From Xiphydria camelus (taxonomy: Eukaryota > Arthropoda > Insecta > Hymenoptera > Xiphydriidae), in the NCBI GenBank assembly GCA_963678675.1, contig OY783196.1:31536827-31600826 (forward strand): DNA of 64,000 nt, read 5' to 3'. Every line of letters begins with the position of its first letter. Within the stretch, counting starts at the first letter, position 1. Positions 25,301 through 39,414 of the stretch are shown here, piece after piece. The translations under genes were made by a program, and so were the position numbers. The notes under the pieces are model-generated. The model had not been told where the DNA came from, did not search any database, and saw nothing but the letters and a program-made list of their open reading frames with translations.

Positions 25301-28300
25301 GCGTTACCATCGACCAGAGGTGGACGAACCGCGCGCTCTCTCACTATTCTCTGACATAATCGAAGAAACGTGTTTCCGTGAAAGACAAATTCCACGGTAA
25401 TATTGGTCGGCGACTCCGAAGAGACTTTTAATTCTAGTGGCGAGAATTTTAACACACTTCGCGGTGACTGTCCTTCGCCTGAATTTCAATACGGATGCGA
25501 AAAGTTTTTCTCGCGTATTTATACAGAGTGGACAAAATCGCCCTCGCCCACGCGGCTCGATCCTGATTCGAAAAAGCGTAATTCAAACGCGCGGGGTGGT
25601 CCACCCACTCGCGTGCAATGTATAGATACGTGCTATGTGAACGTGACCTATATTCGAGGTACGAATCCAAGTACGAAAATATTTCTTTGTTGCCTCGTTG
25701 CGTAGATATAGGTACGTATAGGTATATGTATAGCGACGAAACTGCGGCAACGCGTCTGCAAATTTTTGAACTTTGAAATTCGATCGACGTCATAGGGGGA
25801 AAAAAGAGAGGGCGGTGAGATATCCGATAAAATATTTGCGTTGTGCGGAACGGAATTTAAATTGCATCCGTACTTCGAAGTCGCAGCGGAATTAGAATGC
25901 AAGGATAATGACTCGCGCAAAGCCAAGAACACTTCGATCCGTGGAACAGCTGCAAGCTGCTCGTTATATATTATACCTACGGATGCGAGCAACATTGGCG
26001 CTGATCCGTGGTATCGGTAGTACGCGTTAGACGCGTTATTCTAGAGTCGCTTCGATGGGGATTCGGCGCTACGTCGCGACCTTGCATTTTCGACGTCGAT
26101 TTTATCACTTCGTATCGTTCATTTTGGAACCCATCGGACTTTTGCACTTTTTCGCGCGAAGATTTCTCAACTATCGATAATTCCGTGGCATACGGATTTT
26201 AAGAGAAACATTTTTCGAATCGTTAAAATCGCGCTGCAAGCTTCCGCGAGATGTTCAGCGTACAATGCACCCGTGGCAAAGTGGCCGTCGGTCTCGATGA
26301 CTCGTTGCTCTCGAGAATTACAGTCATTCCTTTGTCGTTCCCGCGTGCGTCGCGCGTACGTACCGCAGGCTATTTTTACGCGTGCTTCACCAAAAATACC
26401 GGTCCACTGATGATAAATCGAGCCGATGCGACTGCGCCACGTGGGGCTGCAGCCAGGACACGACGGATTTTCTATGCTGGAATGGGCCGTCGCGAAAGGA
26501 AATATCGCACTCTGTCGGATCGCGGTCGAGTATACGATTCGAGTTATTTGGAGGGAAACTATAGCGGTAACGCGCGAGGAACGGGCTGGAGAAAAAAAAA
26601 GTATAAACTCTATCGATAAAAGTCATCTTGCAGAGGAGGGAAGGAGCAGGGCAGGAGGAGGGTTCATCGCGGCAGGTACACTCGATATAGCGCGGGGCTT
26701 CTATTTCGGGGTTTTCACCATCGGTCGCGACTAGCGCGACCACTTCTCTATAATTGAGACGCCGGAGGCATCTCGACCAAAGACTCATTACGAGACGCCA
26801 CCCACCGGTGCGAAACTGAGATCTCCTCTGTTCGCGATTAACGAAGCATGCCGCGCAAGCTTGCACAGAATCGTTGTTCGCGACCAACGCGACTCGTGTA
26901 AAACGCGAAACGACCATCATTCACGCGCCTTTCTCTGACTCGTCACGACGACTGCCGGATTTTCGTGCGCGCGGTGACCCGAAGAACGTTTCTCGAGAAG
27001 CGAAGCTGTCTTCCGGACGTACGCCGTCGGCACAGCGGCGGTGCATCGGAGGACGAGAACCGATGGTCCGGCGATCGTTTGTTTGGCTTTCACGGACTCG
27101 CGCGTCAGGCGTATACCGACACCCGCGGTACGGTACGGCGCGGCGGGCGGTTCTCGTTCTCGAGGCGCGAGATAATGGTGGTTGATCGGGAGAGCGGAAA
27201 ATTTAACGCGTCGGATCCACCGAGCGTCCGGATCCGTACAGATTCGAAGGTTGATCTGTGCGACGTCTCGCTGAGAAAACGGTTGGAAACTCGGTTGCGC
27301 GAGTTAAATATAGACGCTCTCTATACCCCATCGACATCTGCGTCGTCGATGTTCCGGAAGTCGCGAAGATAGAATTTTGGTCCCCGCGCGCACTTGCCAC
27401 CGTTCGCGCAATTTCCAGGTACCGCCGAAGAGCGCGCGCGCGCGCATGCACGTGGGTCGCGCATTTACGGATATGAGAAATCGCGCTTTTCCGTGCGAGA
27501 GATATCAATTAGCCACACGCGTCCCCGCACGAGAGGCTCGCGAGCTCGTAATTCTTGTCTCAGTACTGCAGGCGGCACTCATCGCCATAACACCCTGTTA
27601 TTTCAAACCATTTCGACCAGCTCTCGCGATCTCCTTTATCTCGCCTTCTCCCCCGTAAAACAGAGTAGGTCTACCTGTACCTATCGTATTCGCCGCGGTT
27701 TGCCAAGTTGTAAATTTCATCGAGCTTCGGTGGGAAAAAGAAAGAATCTACAGCTATCGCACGATCGCGTCTTCGTCGATCTCCTCGAGACGATAAGCTC
27801 GGGAAAGAAATATCACGCGCAGCGCCCCGTGGCTTTTACAGCCGGTATACGATACGTTAATTCCATGAAACGCACGCGATACGCGATATTTCTCGACGAC
27901 CCCGAATGCTCGCGATCCTTCGCGAAACCACGTCCAAGCTGGAAATCGAGGAAATGCTTCCCCGCTGTTTTCTATACAAGCTCGTCCGGCTTATCCGATA
28001 TACGCACGTACGTTGTGTAGGTATAGTATATCGCTGCCACATCACGGCCTAGAACCGCTAGCGTCTACACCGCCCGACAGGTTGTCATAATAATCGAAGC
28101 GGGACGAAATGCGCCGCTTGACACGGAATTGTATTTATGGAGATCAAAGTCGAACTCCGATAAATTTACCGGTTTCCGCAGCTGTTCGGTCGGACGTCGC
28201 GTGCGAAGCTGGATGAGAATTTAACCAAGTGCGCGCGCGCATTACAGCGAGGATTCGCGAGGTTTGAAGAATAAACTAAACTGCTCCATCACGGACGACG

Positions 28301-30584
28301 AATTATAAAAATAGTTTATAGCTCTCGCGCGGTTGAGGTCCGAGAAAATTATTTCCGCATCTCGTCGCGACAAGTCCGCGCGAATAAGACGTTAAATAAT
28401 ACATTATATTTCTCTAATGACAGTGCAATGCTCTACCGATTTTACCCTTTTTTTTTTTTCTTAAATAGATACCAAATTGATACGACCAATAGAATTTCTG
28501 CGACCGTTACATCCCGACTAGACTCGCGATCCATTGAAAGAAAGAGCTCCTCGCCCTCAAAAACTCGAGTTTAGACGTAGGTAGGAAGGTACGGAATTAG
28601 ACGAGGATCGAAATAAAGTTCGACTTGCTTGCACGGTACCGCGCGCGAATGGTCGATCCGAGAAACGCTCGATGCTCCACATTTGTTCTCTCCGTATCTC
28701 GACCAACTCTCATCCACGAGTCGGGATCCTAATCGTTACGAGTGGTTACATCCGTGAGGAAAAATTTGCGAGTCGAGCGGTACCGCGCGACGAAGAAGAA
28801 AGAGAAAAGAGAAGCAAAGCTTTCACACGGTCCACGCCTGAACCAGCTGGCGCGAATAACGTCACATCCACTGACGGGAAAATGACGAGCGTCTGCGTTA
28901 CCACCGCGAACGTCGCGACGCTGTCGGGGGAGGCCACTGGCGCCGAATTACGGGGGTTCTCGAGGTCCGCCGCGAAAGTATCGTCGGAAGACGCGCGCGC
29001 GCGCATTCCTATTGTCGTTGGACCTTGAATTCCTCAACCTTGAATTCTCCGCGCACGACTCGTCGAATGGTTCGAGTGTACGCTGATCGACGTGGTTCCG
29101 TTGCGCGTCGGATTATTCGACGGGAGTGCAAAAAACATTCGTGCCGAGCTAGAAACGCGAGGGAACTCGACCGAATGTGACGTAAGCCAGATTCGTCGAA
29201 TCTTTCGCGAATTAAAGTAGTTTTCGTCCGGTGGAGGTTTCTCGAGGGAAGAGAGACCCGTATCACTGGCCACGCGGCTTGTTCGATGAAAATTCGTTTT
29301 CGCGCACCTAATTAAATGTCCTTCCGTTGCTATGGTAGCTCGAAGAAATAGAGTGCACTCGTTGGAGAGCTCGCGCGGCGTCTATTTTCTCCCGCGAAAT
29401 AACGTATACCGCGCGAACCTCGACGAGAGAATTAAGAAAACTCGCGGAGGCGCCGCTGATGTGTGCGATTACAAAACAGACGTCGATGTGTATTTCGAGC
29501 GCGCAACCGACCACTGACTCCGGAACCTGCGAAAGACTACCGAAGCCGATCCTGATCCATATCACGAATTCGTGCGAGGGGAACGCTGTCCGAATACATA
29601 TCCTCTTCTTGCGATCGAAACTCTAAATGAATTCGACCGATTACAACGTATTGCGCTAAAAAAGACCTGATCGGGATTCAACCGATCAGAGCTCACAAGG
29701 AGCCGAAAGAAAATTCAACGGCAAGTATTCCAGAATATTCGATGAATGGATGATTTTGGAGTTTTTCCGGCGACACGTCGAATCTCTCGAATTGCGAGAG
29801 TTATTGGCTGTCGGAAACGGCCCAAAGACAGGAAGCTAAAAATTAATCTAGAGCGTCAAAACACAGCTGTCGGTGTAGACCGGTCGATTCTGTGCTCCTT
29901 GAAAATTGCAAAATACTTGGCTCGACTTGCGCCGCTTCTCGCGCTGATTTCACGAGCCGAGTAAGAATGCGTCCTCTTTGGACGAAACGCGTAAAGCACT
30001 CTCGAGAGTGCGCGCAAAGTGTCGAGATACAACGTTGCGAATAATTCTCGCCAGAAATATGACCGCACCCGCGTTAAATGTTTTTTTTTACCGCGACACA
30101 TACATAGAGCAAGAAGACGAATCGCAGCTGTAAATCGCGTCATCGTTATTCTTTCACGATCGAAGTCAATGTTTCGCAACGTATAAGCAGGTACACGGCT
30201 ATATAGAGTTTCGAGCAAACGCGTCCATCTAAAACGTTCGAGCAGAACTGCCGTCCTATTTCGGGTCGAACCGAACGAAGCTTGTTTATTTGCGCGGACT
30301 TGGAGTAGCTGTCTTTCGTACGGAAAATAGCCCCGGGGAGACTCGATCCGCGAGTACAGAAAGTCCTATGACGCTGCCGCGGTGAGCTCGACGATAAGTT
30401 CAGCGGAGAAGGAACGCGCGCAAATGCGCAGACTCTCGAAGCACGCGTCGAGCTGGCCAAATCTGCAGCCGTCTCGAACCTGCCCCCATAAGGCGTCCAC
30501 TCGAGAAGCGGCCGAAATTATGCGTAGGTACGACTTTCGTGCGTGTAAAGGTAAACCTGCTGTACGAAGGATGAAAAATTCCAA

Positions 30585-30611
30585 CTCTCTCTCTCTCTCT
30601 CACTCTCTCTC
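30585..30611. repeat. (TC)n microsatellite
   Basis: About thirteen TC units with one CA interruption, in the intron between exons 6B and 7B. Confidence 0.9.
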
Positions 30612-31965
30612 GACAAAATGTCGCAAACGCGCACGCACCTTCCGCGGCAAGTAGTGGCGGGTAAACGAGAAAGTGCGATACGCGAAGAGTTTCATACTTA
30701 ACTTTCCATGCGACGATAACACCTGATTTCTGCGCGTATTGAGTTACGCTCGAGTAACCGGTAAAGAAAATTCTCGAGAACCGCGTGGCACGGGAGCGAA
30801 ATGCCCGTATCATTGCATCCCGTGGTGGTACCCGCGTGGAATAATAAAGCAAACGCGCGTCCAACGGCGCTAGTCCCAACCAGTATACCTATATATACTC
30901 GTATATATATATATATATATATATGATTTGGAATATCCGCGAGCGTGTATCTCCCAGTTCGAAATCAGTTCGCTGCCAATTCTAAAAGCGTCGTTTTACA
31001 ATGACGCAAAATCTCTAACAAATCGTGGGGCGATCTCCGTGTTCGATATGTAGGTACCGCGACGCGAACTTTCCTATACGAATCTTTCCGCGCCGCGGCG
31101 GGTGACACTTCGCTCGCCCCGAAAAACCTTTCGGCGAGTTATTCCTGGACATCTCGCGGCGCGTTGTTTGCGCGCGTGGCCGAGAAATTTTAGAGATTTT
31201 TTATCGACGAAGTCGCGCACGCGCGTGACCACGCGGCAGATTCGATCACAAGATCAGAGCCGATCGGAAGCGGCGAAAATTCGTATAAAAATGTTAACCC
31301 CGCGTAAACAAAATGCGTACAGGGGCCATCGAATCGCTCAAATGAGGTGAGATCCGATTAAAAAGAAAACGAAGCACCCCATACCGTCGACCTAGTGGCG
31401 TGTTCAAAATGTTGTCAAAAAAATGTACAAATTTGTACTCGTTATCAACGGGCTGGAACACGTGACACGAATGGTTATGACCATAAACGCGTGCGCCCGT
31501 AGAACTGATTCTTCCAAAAAGAATTCCATACGCGAACACGTGGCCGTCCATTCGCTGCTACGCTGCACGTACCATTCATCATCCACGCTGAGCGCCGGCT
31601 GCAATTACACGCGCCATAAATTTCTTTAAAAAGGAACATCTAAATTCACCTTTCAGGCTCGCGGTTCCTGCACCGGTTACCCGTAAATCCACCAAACGCC
31701 CTCGCAGGTGTATACACCGCTTCCGACTGTACGCGTGACACGAATAGGTACCGAATATGCATTCGAATCGAGTAGGTATAATATTATTTCGGACGGACTT
31801 TTCCGGTTAGGTACGACGAAGAGGCGATCAACCGCTGTAGGCTACCACGTGGTTCGCGACGTCGCGTCGTACCGAGTATTCGTACACGATGGCGCCCATT
31901 CCGGATCGTCCTCCACGAATTATCAGAAATAATAAATAAAACTACGTACGCTCGAATTTCGCATA

Positions 31966-31991
31966 CCCCCCCCCCCCCCAAAAAAAAAAAA
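31966..31991. repeat. Poly-C followed by poly-A
   Basis: Fourteen C run directly into twelve A. The sharp homopolymer junction lies close to exon 6B on its downstream side. Confidence 0.88.
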
Positions 31992-32252
31992 CGATCCCAT
32001 CAACCGATGCACGCGAGCAAGCCTCGGGACACCCGGGGCGCAGGGAAATCCATACGAGAGGGCTTATCGCGTAGCGCACCACGAAACGCGAATAAACTCT
32101 GCCTCTCTGTAGATATTGCCAACGGGTAGTGTCGCGGATCGTGTAACCACCTCCCGTCGTTATTGACGCACTGCAGCCGGGGAATTCGAAATACAATTAT
32201 CCCGCCCTGCCACGCCCCCCTTTCGGCTGAAAAATCATATCGCGTCACTTAC

Positions 32253-32454
32253 TTCTTGAATCTTGTAGCTGGTGCGAACGGTCTTTCGTCGCGTGGTGGT
32301 GATCTCATAGCTCTCCTCCACGGTAGGATCGTCGTCGGTAACCTCCACCGTCGGCGACGGCGCGTTATTCGTCGGAGTCATTGGGCTCAGGGCGTCCATC
32401 ACCTCCATCTTCGGTGGCTGATTCTCCTCGTCGGCTTCCAGAGTCGCAAACTCG
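32253..32454 (-). CDS. Exon 6B: alternative continuation, acidic then Thr/Arg-rich
   Basis: The acceptor is TTTGCCAG and the donor is the consensus gtaagt after CAAGAA. The exon enters in phase 2 (Ser297) and leaves in phase 0. It encodes EFATLEADEENQPPKMEVMD, then ALSPMTPTNNAPSPTVEVTD, then DDPTVEESYEITTTRRKTVR and TSYKIQE. The codon pattern, the long acid-rich frame and the clean donor mark it as coding. The acceptor lacks a pyrimidine tract because a GGGA repeat (CTCC on the plus strand, 32474-32502) lies directly upstream. An alternative acceptor at GGGCAG further upstream is also in phase 2 and would add an Arg/Glu/Gly repeat. Membership in this gene rests on strand, order and phase and on the shared TTTRR motif with exon 7B. 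Confidence 0.6.
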
Positions 32455-32473
32455 CTGGCAAAGTCGTGCTCGC

Positions 32474-32502
32474 TCCTCCCTCCCTCCCTCCCTCCCTCCC
32501 TC
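32474..32502. repeat. (TCCC)n microsatellite abutting exon 6B
   Basis: Seven TCCC units. On the minus strand they read GGGA and occupy the position where exon 6B's pyrimidine tract would be expected. Confidence 0.92.
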
Positions 32503-35300
32503 CTGCCCTCACGCTTTTTCGTACCCGCAAACAAAATGCGGGTCAGAGCTTCACGCGATCCGAACGCTATAACCGACGGAAACGTTCACTCGATTGCCTC
32601 TGCGAATGGAAACGATCGGCGCTATCGTCAGATGACTATTCCGAGATCGTCTGCACGGGGCGACGAGACTGGCTGAACTAAAGAGAAGAGCCACCACCGT
32701 GGCTCACCGAATACGCGCGATACACGGCGAAAATAGATCCCGTGGTCTTCCCTTAACTCGAGTCCGACCGTGCGCGCATTATCGTGGATTACCCTGACGA
32801 GTCATGGAGGCACTTACGCGCGCATCGAATCAGTCATCCGCGAACGCGTACCTACACTCGCGAGAAAACACGGGAATAATTCTCGCGAAGCGCCCGACCG
32901 CGGATGCGTAGGTGCTGCTCCGCACAGCGGTTGAAAACTGACCGGCGCGACGTTTGCGTGTAAAAACGCGTTTCCAAGCTAGTCGTGTCGTGGAAAATTA
33001 CCGTCGGCTTTTGGTAAGGACGCTACGTTGAGTCCTCATTTAGAAGGGTGTGCAAAAACAAATTCGTTGACCACGAAGTGAAAAATACTGGAAAAATATT
33101 AAAAAAGCTCGAAAAGCACGGTAGCAACTTTGTCGGCGAAAGGGCAACGGTACGCGTAACTGCTCAGTCCATAACCCATTGTCCCGCATCGATCCGCGAT
33201 GGATCACTGCACTAAATAGTTTTCAGCAGGAAAAGTTTAACGCGCGATCGTTGAAAAATGTATACCTATATACCTACCGGAATAGAACCCCCAAAACGAA
33301 GTGGAGGGCGGTGGCGCCTCGTAGAGGAATATGCGGATAGGAAGGGTCAAGACTCAACTTACTCGATATTCCGAAATGCATACCGCGGCACAACGGGTAG
33401 GGCGGCGATTATGCGTGGCGACTTCCAAGTACAAATCAAAGACGAATCGATAAGATCAAAACAGACACTGTATTATATCCCGTTCATTTTGCGGATTTCG
33501 TAACGCATATCGCGTAAATAAAACGCTCCCTCCCATGGAATCTGAAGATACACTTTTTATTTGATACGGCGATATACATTGTAAATTATACAAGTCCAAA
33601 TAAGCCCAATTCTCTTTTGTAACGTATACCACTAAAGTGTACGTGAAATAATGCGATAGTTATTTTCTGCCTCGGATTTTGTAAGTTACCTACTGTTTCT
33701 CTTTAGAGGAGTGGGCGCATCCTCCCTTCTAGCGGCAGGTACATACAGGTGCGGGTATAAAATTCATTGAAAAATATCCAGCTGATAAAATTGGAATGAG
33801 GTGAGTAACCGAGCACTCGTCCCATTCGGTGTTTCTAAAAGTTTCCCCCAACTGTCCCTCAAGTGCTGTATGAATTCGATTCGAAAAGTAGGACAGAGTG
33901 CTTCTCGTAAGGGGGTGAGCGGTCATATAATATTCTTTATACAATTGTTTTTTATAGAATTAGGTATGTCGATATAGATATCGCAAACTGAGTATAGTAT
34001 AGCATATCTATAGCATCTTATCATATAAAATAGTAGATAGGCTGCATCTCATACAGACGGCAATCTCGCGGTTACGTTTTTGCGACGCGTCGGCTATTTT
34101 GAAATATCTCGAACAGGCACACGGCTGCAAGTTAGGCGCCTTTTACGGGATTGGCGTTAGACCATTTTCTTTAGTACCTATAACGCATCTCTCTTTTCTC
34201 TAAGAATTGCCGTTGCAAGATGAAAGAAACAAACTGTTATATACCGTGCCGTATAATGTCCTTTAAATGGAAAACAACTTCAGCCTATTCAAAGTTATTT
34301 CAAACGTTCCCCCCCTAGACGCATATCCGTTTATCGTGTTACTGCCTGTTCGCGCGAGCGATATAAAACGCGTACAGCCTAACTACTTTTGATAGGTATA
34401 ATGATAACTGTAATATACGTGTTATTATAATTCTTTCGAAATGATAGGAAGTCAAGAGGAGCGTCGTATATTTTCCACCGAGTCTAGATAAAAACCAAAG
34501 TCGACGCAACGCTCCGTAATCTCCATCGTCTCGTTTCCGTATAGTAAAGAACCAAAAAAAAAAAAAGAAAAAAACCTTATAATTTATACCGGTCAATGCA
34601 TCACGTTTACGCAAACTCTCCACACGTTCCTCCCCACTTCCTATTTTCTCGTCGGTAAAACTAGTAATTATGTTACGGCTGAGCATCGGAATCGTTATTT
34701 ACGTACGTATCTCGCGTTCGCACTCGAACATCAGATATACTGATACATTTACGCGACGGTGTCGAATTACGACACTCGATACCGTCGTAGGATGTGATAT
34801 CAATCCACGCATACTATCCGGGGTTTGGCTACGAATGTCACCATCGCCGCGGATACCGAATAAAACTAAATCCTCTATCACACTGCTTCCTCATTTTTTC
34901 ACCGACGCAGAGGTCGATCGAACGCTGCAAATGTCACGCACTGTCTGTATTATCTATATGATAGAATCGCTAGTACGCACAATTTCAAAGTAACAACATA
35001 GAAGAAAATCGAATAGCCACGGACATTTTGGTGGCTTCTTATACCTACGATAACTAGGAGTCATCAAAGTGGCCGGAACTACTCGATCCACCCCTATAGG
35101 ATCGCCAATGATCCGCATCAATACGAATAGGTATATTGGAATAATCTAAACTTAATCAGCCTCTTTAATCAACAACTATAAAAGTGATCCGGATGCACGA
35201 TACCGCGGGGAGACTATTCCTTATCCCCATCACGCGATGAGAAGCATCTAATGTTGCATCCGCTAGATCGGTTATATCGAACCGATGCGGCGCATACCTG

Positions 35301-35369
35301 TATATACGTATATATTTATTATATATATATATATATGCGTGTGTATATATATATATAATATGTATATTT
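35301..35369. repeat. AT-rich (TA)n region
   Basis: Several TATATA arrays separated by short interruptions, including GCGTGTG. It can form cruciforms. No gene is visible. Confidence 0.85.
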
Positions 35370-36767
35370 AAATTGTACTGTTTTAACGTAACTCTTACTT
35401 AGCCTAAATGTACTATCACAAATGTGTCTATGAGAAGTTCATAAAAACCGCAACGCAAACTTATCTCAAGTATACCTTCCTGCGCGATGTATATGATTTT
35501 GAAAATGTATTAATTACGAGAGATTGCGTTTGGAAGAAGCCTCGGGGATCCTCTTCGACGAGCCCCAACGAATCTTGCACGCAATTTTGGACCTCGGATT
35601 TATCGTAGGAGTCGATCGTTATCATATTCGCGAAGCAAAAAACTGAACGCGTACACAGGGTTTAAGATTGATTAAACGAATCGTGTTTTTTTAACGGTAA
35701 AATTTCTTTATCTCTCCTAGCTCTGGTAGAAATTTATCGAGGGAAACTAGTGACCTGACTATGCACAAGCACGTCCTATTCAGGCTCATCGCTTGCATCT
35801 ATACTCGAGCATTTTTGCTAGAGAGATGTTCCTCGTTCATCGATGATACGGTATTTGAAAAATGATTGAGTGCCGCTCCGAGTGCATTTCTGAAAGGATC
35901 GTCAAGTATGATCGCGATTCATTGTTTCCGTTCGTTGACTTGAGTTTTTCTGATTGATTATCGATAAAAAAAAATGATTTGGAAATTTGATTGAGTCGTT
36001 GACAAGCTCATTTCTATTTCATCTCTTACCCTTCTTCTCGCGGAACGCGAGAACAGAAACGATCGTCTATGCGCGGTGTATTGAATTATCGAGCACTTCG
36101 AAGTGACGTTTTGAAAGTTTCTTCGTTAAGTGCAAAGTGGGAAAAATCTCGTATCATTATCGCCGAATTCGATTGAAGATTTTATATTTGGCACACGTTC
36201 GAATCAGAGGGCCATTCGGTCCCACGCGTTTTTTTCTTCTTCTATGTATAAACATTTATTATCGACAACTATTCGAGCGATCGAAGACTAGCGCGCAGAA
36301 TTTTCTATGATAAAATCCAAAACCTTGCCGATAAGAAGCGACGAGTTGGCAGTAGCGGCGTCACGAGAACCATTGGAGATGGAAAGAATAAATAGGGAGT
36401 TGTATATCGATTCGTTGGTAAGAAATTGTCTCGAATTGATTCAATATTCGAGCCTTCGTAAAACGCGATTGTCATAAAAGTTGCATGATTTCAAAATTTA
36501 CTTATCGCGTAGGTTGCAACTGTCTCCTCGATGCATTTGCTCATGATGCCGAATATAATAGGTACGCACCGTCTTGCCGACAGCATTATACGCGGTGGCG
36601 GACATACTATGGGCCGTACCTACTTCCCGCTACGTTGACTGCCACGGTTTCTCACGGCCCAGATATATCAATGGTCTGAGAAACACACTTGCTTCTCATG
36701 GCAGTCAATGTGTTAATACCTACCGACTGCTAGCTCGAACATCATCGTTCGACTACGTGACGCCGCA

Positions 36768-36808
36768 CTGATTTGAACTCCTGCGCTCTACCACGCAATC
36801 GATGAGCG
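36768..36808 (-). repeat. tRNA-like fragment (possible SINE relic)
   Basis: On the minus strand, GCGTGGTAGAGCGC resembles a D-arm with A box and GGAGTTCAAATC resembles a T-arm with B box. The two halves abut with no anticodon arm between them, so it is not a working tRNA. A tRNA-derived SINE remnant or chance are both possible. Confidence 0.3.
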
Positions 36809-37641
36809 AAATATATAAATCGCTTTTTACCGCGAGATTTTAATGGTTCTGTGCAGAGTATCGCGTCATCGATGCACATCGGATCGAACGATCGACGCGG
36901 TATACGGTCGGCCGACCGAAATCAATCTCTATTAAAACGAAGGCTCGATGAAGTAACGCAACTGTCGCTAGATTTTTAGCGAGTGAGCTATTTTTTCTTT
37001 ACGAATACCGATAAACGTGTACTAAACGATTATTACGATCAACTTTTTATAATATTGTCCAACGTGCTGGAATAACGCTTCCAACCAATGATCGTACTCG
37101 AGTGTCGACGGGGGACGATTCGTTCGGACAAAACTCCGAAACGCGCGTCCTCGAGAGCTCGCGAGCTAATTCTTCGCGGTTATCCGATTACCGTCCTCTC
37201 TCGTAAGGGTTGACCGAAGCGAGGCGGTTCGAAACGGTTCGATCGCCACGGTAGCGGATCGCGGAGTGTAGGCCGTAGCGATTAGGCGATTCGTCTCGGA
37301 CATCGTGGACGTTGTGGATATCACGCGGCGGAAGAGCCCCTCCGTCAAAGACGCTACACCGAGAGCCCGTTCTCAAAATTAACGGATCATATCCTTCGCG
37401 TCGTGTATCGATTGGTTTCTCACCTATCTACATATTTACAGGACTAGACTCTCGTACAGTTTTACGTGTAAACTTACGGAGGACGAGTTAAAGAGTGTCC
37501 GCAATATTTCACTCCGCTTTAGTCGAATGTAAAAAAAAAGTGAAGTCACGGAAGGCAAATTAACTGTACGGCCAAATTCGATCGATCGTTGAGTTTGCTG
37601 GCCCCGTGCCTACGATTTTAATTCACCTAACCAATTTCTTT

Positions 37642-37646
<5 letters not shown>

Positions 37647-37706
<60 letters not shown>
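37647..37706. repeat. (TC)n microsatellite, 60 bp
   Basis: Thirty perfect TC units, located between exons 6A and 6B. Confidence 0.97.
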
Positions 37707-37710
<4 letters not shown>

Positions 37711-39414
37711 TGGCCGAGCATTACGCGCACTCTTTTAGCTGCCCTGGTACGTACGACTGCCCGCTCGAAACACGACAGTTCAGAATCGATCCCTGCCGAA
37801 GCTCGAGTGGCTCGACCGCGTGCTTCGAACGCTCCGAGCGGGCATCGGACTAATGAGCGTAATAATACGAGTTACATGGTAGGTACCTTAAACTAAACTA
37901 AGTCGACCTCGTCTTAACGCAACGCTGTTGGCAAGGTCGGTGTCGTATATGTAGTTTCACTTTGAAATTTTCATATCGTCGTTCGAGCACCATTCGATAT
38001 ACGGAGCACCACTGGAATTCTTATACCTTTCATCGGACTTTTCCACATCTCGATTGGCCCTCTTTCTTTAAATCCATTCGATCGTAATGCATTTCCAGCG
38101 AACATTCAAGATTCGTGATGGAGTATTCACCGGGGGATTTTTTAGCACTCCCTGGTATAATTATAAGGCAGAGTACAAAATAAGGTGCGAATTCGAAGAA
38201 CGTTGCAATCCCAACGACAGAGCTGAAATTATCTCACCATGAATCCGATGAATTTTAGCTCCGATCGATATACTACTTTCTGAAAGTTAACGGGAAGAGA
38301 GCAAATGAACCACCCGGCTCTACGCGCTATTCGACGTTCTCGTTAAAAACTGCGCGTACGTAAAAATTCGCGAATAAAATGATATACAAACTCGGGGATG
38401 TTCTTCTATCGTTGTCGAATAGCGCACTCAATTCAGAAGAGAAAGAGATAGATGAAAAGAAATAAGACCACAAGAGATATCGACCGGCGGTAATACCGCC
38501 GTCTCCTCGCATCAGACAGCAATTGTTCCGTGAATATCATTCTCACGATACATGGTTGCACGTTTCTCTCGCTTTGGCACTCGAAAAATTCATCGTCCAA
38601 CGTCCATTCGTGAGTTTCTCTCGACTTCGAGCCACGTTTATCAGCGTTAACTCTCGAACGGTAGGGCGGATCGATCAAAGTCATTATCCAATGAACAAGC
38701 TGCTTTAGCGTTTCACGCTCGCCAGACACATTAATCTCGAAACAGACAGAATTCGAAAATGGACCACGAGTGTCACGCGCATGTGCCGCCTAACGGACAG
38801 CAGACCCAACCTCGACCAATCTCCTTTGTTTCTCTATCAACCGGGTGACTCAATCTAAATTGCCTTGGATTCCGCGAGGGTTTTACGCTTTCTTCTTTTT
38901 TTTTCTCAGCGATACAAAGATTGTCTCGGAGTTCCGTCGAACGAGTTTCCTCTCGAATTTTCACGTTTCGCGAGTGTTAATTGTTTTCAATTCGACTCCA
39001 CCGAGTATCGAACCGCGTAGACCCCTATTGCACGCTCTCGAATTCTTGCGATTTCTAGAGAATCTATTCGCACCGACGCTTCGGGTATCATCGCAGCACC
39101 TACCGTAAATGCCGTGAAACGCACATCGCGTCGAGTCGAAGTAAACGGACTCGAGTGGAGTTTCGACGCGGATCGATTTCCATCTTCCACCGTCGTAACG
39201 ATCCCGATTCAAGGATCGACGATTCGAATACAGTTGAATATCGATCGGCGTTGAGACGGAATCAGGGTAGAACGTTGACGACGAATCGAAGCGTTCGCTC
39301 GACGGACATGGACCTTAGAATCGCTAGGGAAAGCTGCCTCCTTTCGTTGGAATTGCACGGCCTTCATACAGCTGGTGGGTTCTGATCGCACCGATGTACG
39401 AAGCCGTGATGGGG

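Larger units (their letters stand above)
22394..32252 (-). other. Intronic DNA, part 3
   Basis: About 9.9 kb with no secure exon. CpG-rich patches occur at about 26950-27480 and 28830-29010. In both, one strand shows a passable acceptor (CGTTTTCTCAG near 27280 and TTTTCCCGTCAG near 28880, minus strand), but phases and ends do not connect to the gene. Microsatellites lie at 30585-30611 and about 30900-30924, with the homopolymer pair at 31966-31991. Confidence 0.55.
32455..39414 (-). other. Intronic DNA between exons 6A and 6B; 3' UTR of the short form may begin here
   Basis: It contains TCCC, TA and TC repeats and the tRNA-like fragment at 36768. The 3' UTR of the short isoform should occupy its upper end below 39415, but I see no clear minus-strand AATAAA within about 1 kb. 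Confidence 0.5.

Noticed and set aside
27203..27300. Possible minus-strand last exon after CGTTTTCTCAG ending GRSVDPTR
   Set aside because: The acceptor is good, but the phase does not follow from exon 6B (phase 0) in that frame, and the plus strand is equally open.
28746..28890. Possible minus-strand exon after TTTTCCCGTCAG
   Set aside because: Phase 0 entry from exon 6B gives an immediate TGA, and other phases have no upstream partner.
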